From: an uncultured Blautia sp.
Lineage (GTDB): Bacteria; Bacillota; Clostridia; Lachnospirales; Lachnospiraceae
Reading direction: 5' to 3'
Assembly: GCA_900552095.1 (NCBI GenBank)
Contig: URYM01000077.1
Location: 1 to 8,011 of the forward strand
Length of the DNA stretch: 8,011 bases
The position numbers were made by a program, and so were the translations under genes. The stretch's first letter is position 1, and every line of letters starts with the position of its first letter. This document shows, in pieces, positions 1 to 5,983 of the stretch. A model generated the notes under the pieces. The model was not told the origin of the DNA and did not search any database. It saw only the letters and a program-made list of their open reading frames with translations.

Positions 1-42
1 CTAGTACGGTCTCGTGGGCTCGGAGATGTGTATAAGAGACAG
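1..42 (+). other. Illumina Nextera i7 index and transposase adapter (sequencing artefact)
   Basis: Bases 24-42 are exactly the 19-bp Tn5 mosaic end AGATGTGTATAAGAGACAG. The preceding bases 9-23 (GTCTCGTGGGCTCGG) complete the standard Nextera read-2 adapter. Bases 1-8 (CTAGTACG) match, from memory, the i7 index of Nextera primer N702. The order index, adapter, insert is that of a library molecule, so this is untrimmed synthetic DNA at a contig end. Translated in the downstream gene's frame it gives the artefactual peptide MGSEMCIRDS, which should be removed from any protein record. Genomic sequence begins at base 43. Confidence 0.98.
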
Positions 43-448
43 TTTTCACAACCTTACTTTAAATACTACCCGGCAGGATATGGCGAGGGCAGTTCTGGAA
101 GCGATTGCCTTCGAGGCCAGGAATAACATTGAAGTTCTGGAACAGTACACGGGGGAGGCACGGCAGCTCTTTATCAGCGGCGGCCTTACCAATTTTGAGT
201 CCTTTGATCAGATCCAGGCAGATACGTATCAGAAAAAACTGGTGAAAAGCAGCAATCCGGAGCAGACTTCGCTGGGTGGACTTGTCAGCGCCCTGACGGC
301 TCTTGGGACTTATGGGAGCTATGAGGAGGCGCTTCGGGCGGTGAAAGCAGGGGAGCAGGAGAAAAGCTATGAACCGGATCCCGGACAGGGCAGGATCTAT
401 GAGAAGAAACGCCGGCAGATGAAAGAGCTTTATAGAAAATTATATTGA
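43..448 (+). CDS. FGGY-family carbohydrate kinase, C-terminal fragment (5' end missing)
   Basis: Partial gene: the left edge is the adapter junction, so only the last 134 or so residues are real, and the apparent ATG at 14 lies inside adapter. The fragment resembles the second actin-like lobe (FGGY_C) of sugar kinases. It has a helix beginning TTRQDMARAVLEAIAFEARN, then a phosphate/adenosine-loop segment FISGGLTNFESFDQIQAD. A further segment with EQTSLGGLVSALTALGTYGS follows, corresponding to the usual E-x-(T/A)-x-x-G-A helix. Members phosphorylate sugars or polyols such as xylulose, gluconate, glycerol or autoinducer-2 in the cytoplasm using ATP. The substrate-determining N-terminal lobe is absent, so no specific substrate can be assigned. 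The C-terminus is basic (KKRRQMKELYRKLY). The gene ends at TGA 446-448 and is followed by a hairpin terminator, so it is the last gene of its transcript. Confidence 0.85.
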
Positions 449-474
449 TGAAACAAAAGCGGACATGGTATACT
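445..474 (+). promoter_or_regulatory. Candidate sigma-70-type promoter of the DUF4178 operon
   Basis: TTGATG (445-450) resembles a -35 box (4/6) and overlaps the stop codon of the sugar kinase. After 18 bases comes TATACT (469-474), a 5/6 -10 box, preceded by TGG and so of the extended -10 type. Initiation would be expected near 481. The -10 box lies within the left arm of the kinase terminator hairpin. A transcript started here would therefore lack that arm and could pass the T-run without terminating. No other convincing promoter fits in the short space before the next gene. Predicted from consensus only. Confidence 0.5.
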
Positions 475-511
475 TACCTCGTAAGAAAAGGAAGTATGCC
501 ATGTTTTTTTC
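463..511 (+). terminator. Rho-independent terminator after the sugar kinase
   Basis: The arms ACATGGTATACTT (463-475) and AAGTATGCCATGT (492-504) pair over 13 bp with a single G-U pair. They enclose a 16-nt loop and are followed directly by seven T residues (504-510). Position and form are those of an intrinsic terminator for the gene ending at 448. Confidence 0.88.
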
Positions 512-539
512 TGCAGAAAAGGCAGGCGGATGAAGGAGA

Positions 540-1616
540 ATGGGGTGGACTGTGGATTATAATATTGGAGAGGTGCTGCGGGCGGACGGGCAGAGATACA
601 AGATCATAGGAAAAATCCAGTATAAAAATACAGAAGATAACTGTCGGTGGATGGAATACCGCCTGAAGCACTGTGAAAATGGAAGAGAGTACTGGCTGAG
701 TGTGGATGATGTATACGATGAGTATTCTCTCTCTCAGGAGGCAGGGGAGGTTTCCCTGGAAGGATTCTCCCGGGTAGATGCAGGAACGCAGGAGGTGATC
801 GGCGTCTGGGGAAAGACAGATGTGGAGGTGGGAGAAAGAGCTGCTTTCACGGAGTATGAAGACGCTTCCGGGGAGAAGATCATATCAGAAGAAGTGTGGG
901 AAGATGGAAGGGAGGTCTCCGAAGGTTATTATCTGGATTGGAATGAAGTGACTGTGGAGCGGACGCAGCCTTCCCGGACAACGCAGAAAAGAAAGAAAAA
1001 GAATCTGGGGTTTGTGATCGGAATGGGGCTTCTGGGTATTTTCCTGCTGGTTTTTCTTTTTTCTTCCCTTTTTGGAAAGAAGACGCCGATCGCAGATTAT
1101 CTGAAGGATTCGGTTTCGTATACGTATGTTACTTCTATCACGGGGAGCGGAAAGGAAAAAGCGGATGTTTATCGATCGGCTCTGAGTGTGGATGGAACGG
1201 CCCGGGATATTATCGACGGAATTGAAGGACAGACGGAAGAAGTACAGCAGAACACGGAAGATGGAGACGACAGTATCGCAATCCTGACGGAGGAGGAATA
1301 CTGTCTGATCTATACCTCGGAAGAGCAGGAGGTTCTGGTGCAGATTTCGGATCGGGCATATGCCTACACGACAGATAAGACGCCTTACCGGGCGCGCAGA
1401 GCGACCCATCTGTACTATCGCGGGTTCTATTATTCCAGGGGTTACAGCAGGGACAGGAACAGCTTTGGATCGAAGAATTCGTCCTACAGCGATTATGATG
1501 GAGATACAGTAGATTATAACGGGGCGGATCCCTACAGCAGTTATTCATCCAGCGTGCGCCAGTCCAGTGTGGGAAGCAGGACTTCTTCCGGCGGCGGCCT
1601 GAGCAGCGGAAAGTAA
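540..1616 (+). CDS. DUF4178 domain membrane protein with Tyr/Ser-rich tail
   Basis: This 358-residue protein has an N-terminal DUF4178-type beta-rich region at about 8-140. Recognisable segments are GQRYKIIGKIQYKNT, a Trp/Glu-Tyr-rich core and AAFTEYEDASGEKIISEEVWEDG. A basic stop (RKRKKK-like, about 149-154) precedes one hydrophobic helix (156-178), predicting DUF4178 inside the cell and the C-terminus outside. The outer part ends in a low-complexity tail (about 281-358) with eleven tyrosines and many Ser, Gly and Arg residues. The domain's function is unknown; in bacteria it is often found with DUF350 and spermidine synthase genes, as here. The start is ambiguous: AAGGAG (533-538) is only 1 nt from ATG 540 but 13 nt from an in-frame GTG at 552, and a TGA at 531 excludes anything earlier. 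The next gene follows after 17 nt, so this is the first gene of an operon. Family call fairly sure, function not. Confidence 0.85.
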   Translation: MGWTVDYNIGEVLRADGQRYKIIGKIQYKNTEDNCRWMEYRLKHCENGREYWLSVDDVYDEYSLSQEAGEVSLEGFSRVDAGTQEVIGVWGKTDVEVGERAAFTEYEDASGEKIISEEVWEDGREVSEGYYLDWNEVTVERTQPSRTTQKRKKKNLGFVIGMGLLGIFLLVFLFSSLFGKKTPIADYLKDSVSYTYVTSITGSGKEKADVYRSALSVDGTARDIIDGIEGQTEEVQQNTEDGDDSIAILTEEEYCLIYTSEEQEVLVQISDRAYAYTTDKTPYRARRATHLYYRGFYYSRGYSRDRNSFGSKNSSYSDYDGDTVDYNGADPYSSYSSSVRQSSVGSRTSSGGGLSSGK

Positions 1617-1633
1617 AGAGGAGGAAGGAAGAA

Positions 1634-2065
1634 ATGGAATTATTGATGGAAATCGTGAATGTGGGAGTATACTCTGTGCTTGGTATTGTGCTGATGATTC
1701 TCGGAAATTTTCTGATTGATCTGATTGTTCCCTGCCATTTCCCTACGGAGATTAAGAAGGGAAACCAGGCGGTGGGATGGCTGAGCGCCGGATCTTTTAT
1801 CGGTATCGGAATGATTTTGAGAACGGCGATTATGTCTCCGGCGGTGCAGGCAGCAGAGGAAGATCTGATGTCCGGCATTTTGAACAGTGCTCTTTATTTT
1901 GTTCTGGGGATTGTCTTTTTTATGATCGGTTATGTGGTGGTTAATCTCTGGAACCGCCGTTTTAACCTGAATGAAGAAATTGGAAAGGGCAATACCGCTG
2001 CCGGCGTGATGGTGTTCGGCATTTTCATTGGCCTGGCGCTTGTGATCAGCGGAGTTATTTTCTGA
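1634..2065 (+). CDS. DUF350 family four-helix membrane protein
   Basis: This 143-residue protein is almost entirely membrane-embedded, with helices at about 7-33, 46-69, 80-105 and 121-143. It consists of two DUF350 repeats about 76 residues apart. EIKKGNQAVGWLSAGSFIGI (from residue 39) and EIGKGNTAAGVMVFGIFIGL (from 115) share the E-I-x-K-G-N-x-A-x-G core at the start of helices 2 and 4, a sign of internal duplication. The length matches the family. Function is unknown; E. coli YjfL is a relative. The start is supported by AGGAGG at 1619-1624, 9 nt before the ATG. Its stop overlaps the start of the next gene (TGATG), implying translational coupling and roughly matched production. The short charged loops leave little room for enzymatic activity, so a channel, scaffold or partner role in the membrane is more plausible. 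That role is inference. Confidence 0.9.
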   Translation: MELLMEIVNVGVYSVLGIVLMILGNFLIDLIVPCHFPTEIKKGNQAVGWLSAGSFIGIGMILRTAIMSPAVQAAEEDLMSGILNSALYFVLGIVFFMIGYVVVNLWNRRFNLNEEIGKGNTAAGVMVFGIFIGLALVISGVIF

Positions 2066-3567
2066 TGAAAAAGTACAGGCTGCTGATGCTTACGACGCTG
2101 ATCATTTCAGGCTGCTCGATCTGTTATGAACTGATTATCAGCGCGGTAAGCTCTTATCTGATGGGGGACAGTGTGTGGCAGTATTCGGTCACCATCGGCC
2201 TTTATATGTCGGCTATGGGGCTGGGTTCCTATCTGTCCAAATATATTAAAAAGAATCTTTTTAACTGGTTTGCTTTTATTGAAATGGGAGTGGGGATTGC
2301 CGGGGGAACCAGCGCACTCATTCTGTTCTATGCGAATCTTTATCTGGAAACTTACCAGATCGTGATGTATCTGGAAATTATCCTGATCGGCACTTTTGTG
2401 GGGGTGGAGATTCCGCTTCTGACACGGATTGTGGAGGAGGACAATGAAAATCTCAGAGTGACGCTATCTTCTATTTTCAGCTTTGATTATATTGGAGGAC
2501 TGGTGGGATCGATCGCCTTTCCCCTGATTCTTCTGCCCCGGCTTGGGTATTTTGCCACCGCATTTTTCACAGGGTGTATGAATGTGACTGCCGCTGCGCT
2601 TATTATCTTCCGGTATGCGAAGCGTCTTCACAGGCCAAAGCTTTATAAGGCGGCAGTGAGCGGGCTTTTATTTCTGATGGTTCTGGGGATGCTGTTCTCT
2701 GATACAATTTCCGGGCAGGTGGAGGACGGACTTTACCGGGATCGGGTAATTCTGTCGGAGCACACGAAGTACCAGCACATTGTGATGACGAAGCACAAGG
2801 ATGATCTGCGGCTTTATCTGGATGGAAATGTACAGTTCTGTTCTCTGGATGAATACCGGTATCATGAGGCGCTGGTCCATATTCCCATGGCGCAGGCGCC
2901 TTCCAGGGATAAGGTTCTGGTTCTGGGCGGCGGGGATGGCCTGGCTCTGCGGGAGCTGTTAAAATATCCGGAGACGGAGATCACGCTGGTAGATCTGGAT
3001 GAGCAGATGGTACAGCTTTGCACGGAAGATCCCCAGATTGCAGCGCTCAATGAAGGAGCACTGGAGAGTGACCGGGTGACGGTGATCTGTCAGGATGCCT
3101 ATCAGTACCTGACAGAGACAGAGGAGAGGTATGATGTGATTCTGGTGGATCTTCCGGATCCGAATAATGAGTCATTAAATAAGCTGTACACGAACATTTT
3201 TTATCGTCTCTGTTTCCGGGCACTGACGGATGAGGGGATCATGTCAGTTCAGTCCACCAGTCCTTACTATGCAACGAAGGCTTACTGGTGCATCGGGGAA
3301 ACTTTGAAGAGCGAGGGATTTTATGTAAAGCCTTATCATCTTCAGGTTCCTTCCTTTGGGGACTGGGGATTTCAGCTGGCCTCCAAACAGCCGCTGGAGG
3401 GAGGGCTGGAGATTTCGGTTCCGACCCGATATCTGACAGAAGAGAATGCGGACAATCTTTTTGTGTTTGGAAAAGATGAACTGCCGGAGGAGAAGCCGGA
3501 GATTAATGCGCTGTCAAAGCCGGTTCTGATGGAATATTATTCTGAGGCGGTAAGGAACTGGGAATAG
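2065..3567 (+). CDS. Membrane-embedded spermidine synthase-like aminopropyltransferase
   Basis: The first 215 or so residues of this 500-residue protein form about seven membrane helices. The remainder is a cytoplasmic spermidine synthase fold. Visible motifs are YQHIVM (246-251), LDGNVQ (262-267), DEYRYHE (272-278), the nucleotide-binding GGGDG (288-292) and the acidic strand end VDLD (309-312). QDAYQY contains D344, and VDLPDP (361-366) carries two Asp residues equivalent to the catalytic pair in SpeE's DCTDP. The family-typical PSFGDWGF is at 429-436. Classical SpeE moves the aminopropyl group of decarboxylated AdoMet to putrescine, but it is soluble and about 290 residues. The long membrane form has an uncertain acceptor. 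Catalytic residues look intact, so an active transferase is likely. The gene starts inside the stop of the DUF350 gene (GGAG near 2051) and ends just before a strong terminator. I leave the gene symbol blank because its role need not be SpeE's. Confidence 0.9.
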   Translation: MKKYRLLMLTTLIISGCSICYELIISAVSSYLMGDSVWQYSVTIGLYMSAMGLGSYLSKYIKKNLFNWFAFIEMGVGIAGGTSALILFYANLYLETYQIVMYLEIILIGTFVGVEIPLLTRIVEEDNENLRVTLSSIFSFDYIGGLVGSIAFPLILLPRLGYFATAFFTGCMNVTAAALIIFRYAKRLHRPKLYKAAVSGLLFLMVLGMLFSDTISGQVEDGLYRDRVILSEHTKYQHIVMTKHKDDLRLYLDGNVQFCSLDEYRYHEALVHIPMAQAPSRDKVLVLGGGDGLALRELLKYPETEITLVDLDEQMVQLCTEDPQIAALNEGALESDRVTVICQDAYQYLTETEERYDVILVDLPDPNNESLNKLYTNIFYRLCFRALTDEGIMSVQSTSPYYATKAYWCIGETLKSEGFYVKPYHLQVPSFGDWGFQLASKQPLEGGLEISVPTRYLTEENADNLFVFGKDELPEEKPEINALSKPVLMEYYSEAVRNWE

Positions 3568-3575
3568 AAAATAAG

Positions 3576-3628
3576 AAGCTGCCGGACAATGCGTCTGCTA
3601 TGTTGCTTGCATTGTCCGGCAGCTTTCT
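3576..3628. terminator. Bidirectional hairpin terminator between convergent genes
   Basis: AAGCTGCCGGACAATGC (3576-3592) and its exact complement at 3609-3625 form a 17-bp perfect stem with a 16-nt loop. On the plus strand it is followed by TTTC, only a short T-run. On the minus strand it is followed by CTTATTTTC. It lies 8 nt after the aminopropyltransferase stop and 33 nt from the end of the convergent protease gene, so it can serve both. The weak T-runs are offset by the long GC-rich stem. Confidence 0.85.
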
Positions 3629-3660
3629 GTGTCTGCGGCATCTGAGAAAAGTTCTGTATT

Positions 3661-5310
3661 TTACTTCTGCGTCCTCAGGCTGATTCCGCTGTCCCCCAGC
3701 ACCATCTGTACGCCTTCATACTGAGCCGGAGTCAGAGCGCCCTGGCGGAGCAGGTCTTTGGCAGCGCAGGTCAGAGCATCGGCCACCTGGCTAAAATGGG
3801 CGTCGCTGTGCAGATAGAGCAGGGAGCGGTACCAGAGCCGGGAGAGAACGGAAATATCAGTGATTCCGGTTTCTTCTGCAGTATAACCGCCGCCGCTGGT
3901 TCCCTTCCACATGAGATAAGCGCCGTAGCTTAAGATTCCCGCGTTACGGTAGCCATCATCGGCCTCTTCATCGAAATCGAGGGCGCTGGCAGTATAATGT
4001 TTTTTCTTGCTGTCCGGGATCAGGCTGGCGGTGGGATCTTTCATACTGTACTTGGAATGGCCGGCATCTTCCCCCAGATCCCAGTTTTCCAGAGAGTCAG
4101 GGTCATAGTAAGCTTCCGTCAGGTTTCCCAGAACATCCGCATACCCTTCCGAGATGGCATTTCCGTAAGCCGTGTCGGCGAAGAGGGAGGCGGTGGCATT
4201 TTCTGCGAACGTTCCCTGAGCGAACATGACACTGTGGGCAAATTCATGAGCCACCAGATCCAGGGCTGTTCCCGTTCCTGACGAGTAAGTTTTTCCCCCC
4301 GGTGTAAAGGCCAGGTATTCTCCGCCGTTAGAGCTGGCCTGATCAGAGGAGAAGGGCAGCAACAGGGCGGAGATCCGGCTTCCTTTTCCGTCCCAGGAAT
4401 TGCGTCCCAGTATATTCTGATAGAAGTCGGAGGTGAGCTCCAGATTTTTCATGGTCAGCAGTGCGTCTTCTTCCGGGGACTGAACGCTGATCTCTTTTCT
4501 GCGCTCTTCCGAAGGGAACTGTGTCACAGCTTCCAGCTCGAGTACCTGGATGCCGCGGCTGTCATCGTAGAGGCGGTAGGTTCCCCCTGCTTCTTCGGAG
4601 ACTTTTTCTGCAGTGATCTCAACCGGTCCATGTTCACTTTCCATACTTACGGGTTCTGAGAAATAGTCGTTCAGGTTTAAATCTACCAGGATTTTTCCAT
4701 TTTTGGCAGAAAGAAAATGAGAACGGTTTACCAGGGAATTCTCTGTGCTGGTAACAGATACATGCCAGCATAGTTCCGCTTCCCCGGTATCTGTGGGAAC
4801 CCAGACAAGTTCTGTGGGAACGCTTTTTACCATATCTTCAATATCATCGTTCTGAACCGCCTGGTTGGCAGCTTTCTGGGCGGCCCGTTCCTGATCCAGA
4901 AGACGGTCCGGAATGCTTCCGGTGAGAGCGGTGATATTCCCGGTGGCTGTTATGGGAGTTCCGGTACTGTCCACCGCGAGAACAGCGGAGCGTCCCAGAA
5001 CAGGATAATCTTCATATTGCTGGGAAAAACGGTAAAAAGTGTCCCCGTCAGCTAGGTCAGTCCGGGCAGGGACAAGAGAAACGTCTGCGATGCCCTGGCT
5101 TTTCAGAATCTCTGACATGGCCTGCAAGGCTTCCTCTTCCCCGGAGATTGGTCCGGAGGGAAGATTTTCGCTTAGACAGAACCATTTTCCAGCGGCAGCT
5201 GCATTTTCTTTGGAACTGCTGTGACGCATCAGAAGGCTGCTGATGCCAAGCCCGGCCATGAGTGCTACGATAAGCCCTATAATTTTTATAGTGCGGGATT
5301 TGTCTTTCAT
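3661..5310 (-). CDS. M4 family (thermolysin-like) metalloprotease with FTP prodomain
   Basis: This 549-residue protein is exported or membrane-anchored, with a short basic N-terminus and a hydrophobic segment at about 8-28 and no lipobox. An FTP/PepSY-type inhibitory propeptide follows (FYRFSQQYEDYPVLG near 92-106, then about 142-222). The M4 catalytic domain begins near 290 (DFYQNILGRNSWDGKG). Zinc ligands are H355 and H359 in HEFAH, with E356 as general base, plus E388 in ISEGYAD (E-x3-D as in thermolysin). Where thermolysin has VHINSG with catalytic His231, this protein reads DDGYRNAGILSYGAY: Y454 stands at the His position and the loop is two residues shorter. Activity may be altered or lost. 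The start at 5310 is set by GGAGG (5319-5323, minus strand), 8 nt upstream; an extension to 5523 would run across the promoter and into the divergent gene. It is a single-gene transcript converging on the aminopropyltransferase operon. The family call is firm; substrate unknown. Confidence 0.9.
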   Translation of the reverse strand: MKDKSRTIKIIGLIVALMAGLGISSLLMRHSSSKENAAAAGKWFCLSENLPSGPISGEEEALQAMSEILKSQGIADVSLVPARTDLADGDTFYRFSQQYEDYPVLGRSAVLAVDSTGTPITATGNITALTGSIPDRLLDQERAAQKAANQAVQNDDIEDMVKSVPTELVWVPTDTGEAELCWHVSVTSTENSLVNRSHFLSAKNGKILVDLNLNDYFSEPVSMESEHGPVEITAEKVSEEAGGTYRLYDDSRGIQVLELEAVTQFPSEERRKEISVQSPEEDALLTMKNLELTSDFYQNILGRNSWDGKGSRISALLLPFSSDQASSNGGEYLAFTPGGKTYSSGTGTALDLVAHEFAHSVMFAQGTFAENATASLFADTAYGNAISEGYADVLGNLTEAYYDPDSLENWDLGEDAGHSKYSMKDPTASLIPDSKKKHYTASALDFDEEADDGYRNAGILSYGAYLMWKGTSGGGYTAEETGITDISVLSRLWYRSLLYLHSDAHFSQVADALTCAAKDLLRQGALTPAQYEGVQMVLGDSGISLRTQK

Positions 5311-5352
5311 GGTATTTTCCTCCAAAAAGTAAATATTTCCAAATTGAGAAGC

Positions 5353-5393
5353 ATTATAGAAGACAGTATACTGCTTTTGGCGGCAAACTGCAA
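5353..5393 (-). promoter_or_regulatory. Promoter region of the M4 protease gene
   Basis: On the minus strand a perfect TATAAT lies at 5353-5358, about 43 nt before the ATG, but no good -35 box stands 16-19 nt upstream of it. A second arrangement is TTGCAG (5388-5393), 17 bases, TATACT (5365-5370). Either could drive the gene, and consensus alone cannot choose. The 10-bp palindrome CAGTATACTG (5364-5373) covers the second -10 box and could be a protein site, though palindromes this short also occur by chance. Confidence 0.45.
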
Positions 5394-5403
5394 TTAATAA
5401 AAG

Positions 5404-5432
5404 TGGATAAGTTGCCGGAAATGTGATAGAAT
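5404..5432 (+). promoter_or_regulatory. Promoter of the greA operon (extended -10)
   Basis: TGGATA (5404-5409, 4/6 to the -35 consensus), a 17-base spacer and TAGAAT (5427-5432, 5/6 to the -10 consensus), with TGA directly before the -10 box giving an extended -10. Initiation would fall near 5439. An upstream ATG at 5431 would then lie before the transcript start, which agrees with the real start being 5467. Confidence 0.6.
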
Positions 5433-5452
5433 GGCGGATACAGGAAGAAAAC

Positions 5453-5457
5453 AGGAG
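5453..5457 (+). promoter_or_regulatory. Ribosome binding site that decides the greA start
   Basis: AGGAG lies 9 nt before ATG 5467, a normal spacing. The in-frame ATG at 5431 has no purine-rich site before it and overlaps the predicted -10 box. The ATG at 5458 directly abuts this AGGAG. The site therefore points to 5467. Confidence 0.75.
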
Positions 5458-5466
5458 ATGATAAAA

Positions 5467-5970
5467 ATGAGGGAACAGCTGACCAGGAAAGATGTGGAGC
5501 GCATCCAGGAGGAGATCGACCACCGCAAGCTGGTGGTGCGCAAAGAAGCGATCGAGGCTGTGAAGGAAGCCCGTGCGCAGGGGGATCTGAGCGAGAACTT
5601 TGAGTATTACGCGGCAAAGAAGGACAAAAATAAAAACGAAAGCAGAATCCGTTATCTGGAGCGTATGCTGAAAACGGCAAAAATTATTTCAGAGGATTCC
5701 AGAGCAGATGAAGTGGGACTGAATAATACGGTAGAACTTTATGTGGAGGAAGATGACGAGGTGGAGACCTACCGCCTTGTGACCAGTATCAGGGGAAATT
5801 CTCTGAAGGGAATGATCAGCATTGAGTCGCCGCTGGGAAAGGCCATCCGGGGACATAAAGAAGGTGACCGGGTGGAAGTAAAAGTCAGCGACAGCTACAG
5901 CTATTTTGTGAGGATTCAGAAAATTATTAAGACGGAAGATGACGGAAGTGATTCAATCCGGGGATTCTAG
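5467..5970 (+). CDS. greA: GreA/GreB family transcript cleavage (elongation) factor
   Basis: This 167-residue protein has the two-domain Gre layout. The N-terminal antiparallel coiled coil is at about 5-75 and the C-terminal FKBP-like globular domain at about 85-160. The coiled-coil tip holds ARAQGDLSENFEYYAAK, matching the Gre signature. D40 and E43 correspond to the acidic pair (D41/E44 in E. coli GreA) that places a metal ion in the RNA polymerase active site. The factor enters the polymerase secondary channel and stimulates cleavage of backtracked RNA, freeing stalled complexes. The C-terminal domain keeps the SPLGKAIRGHKEGD segment typical of the family. It is slightly longer than E. coli GreA (158). 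lysS, a frequent neighbour of greA in Firmicutes, is not adjacent, so this may be a second paralogue. First gene of a three-gene operon; the deacylase gene starts 13 nt after its stop. Confidence 0.88.
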   Translation: MREQLTRKDVERIQEEIDHRKLVVRKEAIEAVKEARAQGDLSENFEYYAAKKDKNKNESRIRYLERMLKTAKIISEDSRADEVGLNNTVELYVEEDDEVETYRLVTSIRGNSLKGMISIESPLGKAIRGHKEGDRVEVKVSDSYSYFVRIQKIIKTEDDGSDSIRGF

Positions 5971-5983
5971 GGAGAGCGGGAGT

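Larger units (their letters stand above)
5311..5466. other. Divergent intergenic region between protease and greA
   Basis: This AT-rich stretch separates the divergently read protease and greA genes. It holds the protease ribosome site GGAGG (5319-5323, minus strand), promoter candidates for both directions, the short palindrome CAGTATACTG (5364-5373), and the greA ribosome site. No convincing riboswitch, T-box or RNA gene was seen. Confidence 0.7.

Noticed and set aside
14..42. ATG start and first codons of the kinase ORF
   Set aside because: These bases are Nextera adapter, so the start codon and the MGSEMCIRDS peptide are artificial.
530..562. Ten-codon leader ORF overlapping the DUF4178 start
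   Set aside because: It is out of frame and chance-length, and the only evidence is an ATG, so a coupling leader cannot be supported.
885..1878. Long minus-strand open frames opposite the DUF4178 and DUF350 genes
   Set aside because: They are low-complexity Arg/Ser/Cys-rich shadows of well-recognised plus-strand genes.
3576..3625. Perfect inverted repeat as a mobile element end or CRISPR-like unit
   Set aside because: It occurs once, has no target duplication or transposase, and sits exactly between convergent genes, as a terminator does.
5431..5466. Longer greA starting at ATG 5431
   Set aside because: No ribosome site precedes it and it overlaps the predicted -10 box. ATG 5467 has AGGAG at 9 nt and fits family length.
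5311..5523. 71-residue N-terminal extension of the protease frame
   Set aside because: It would cross the promoter region and overlap the start of greA. The internal ATG at 5310 has a perfect GGAGG and is followed by a signal-like hydrophobic segment.
5939..5983. Longer deacylase starting inside greA
   Set aside because: The extra 15 residues are not typical of the family, while ATG 5984 has a well-spaced GGAGAG.
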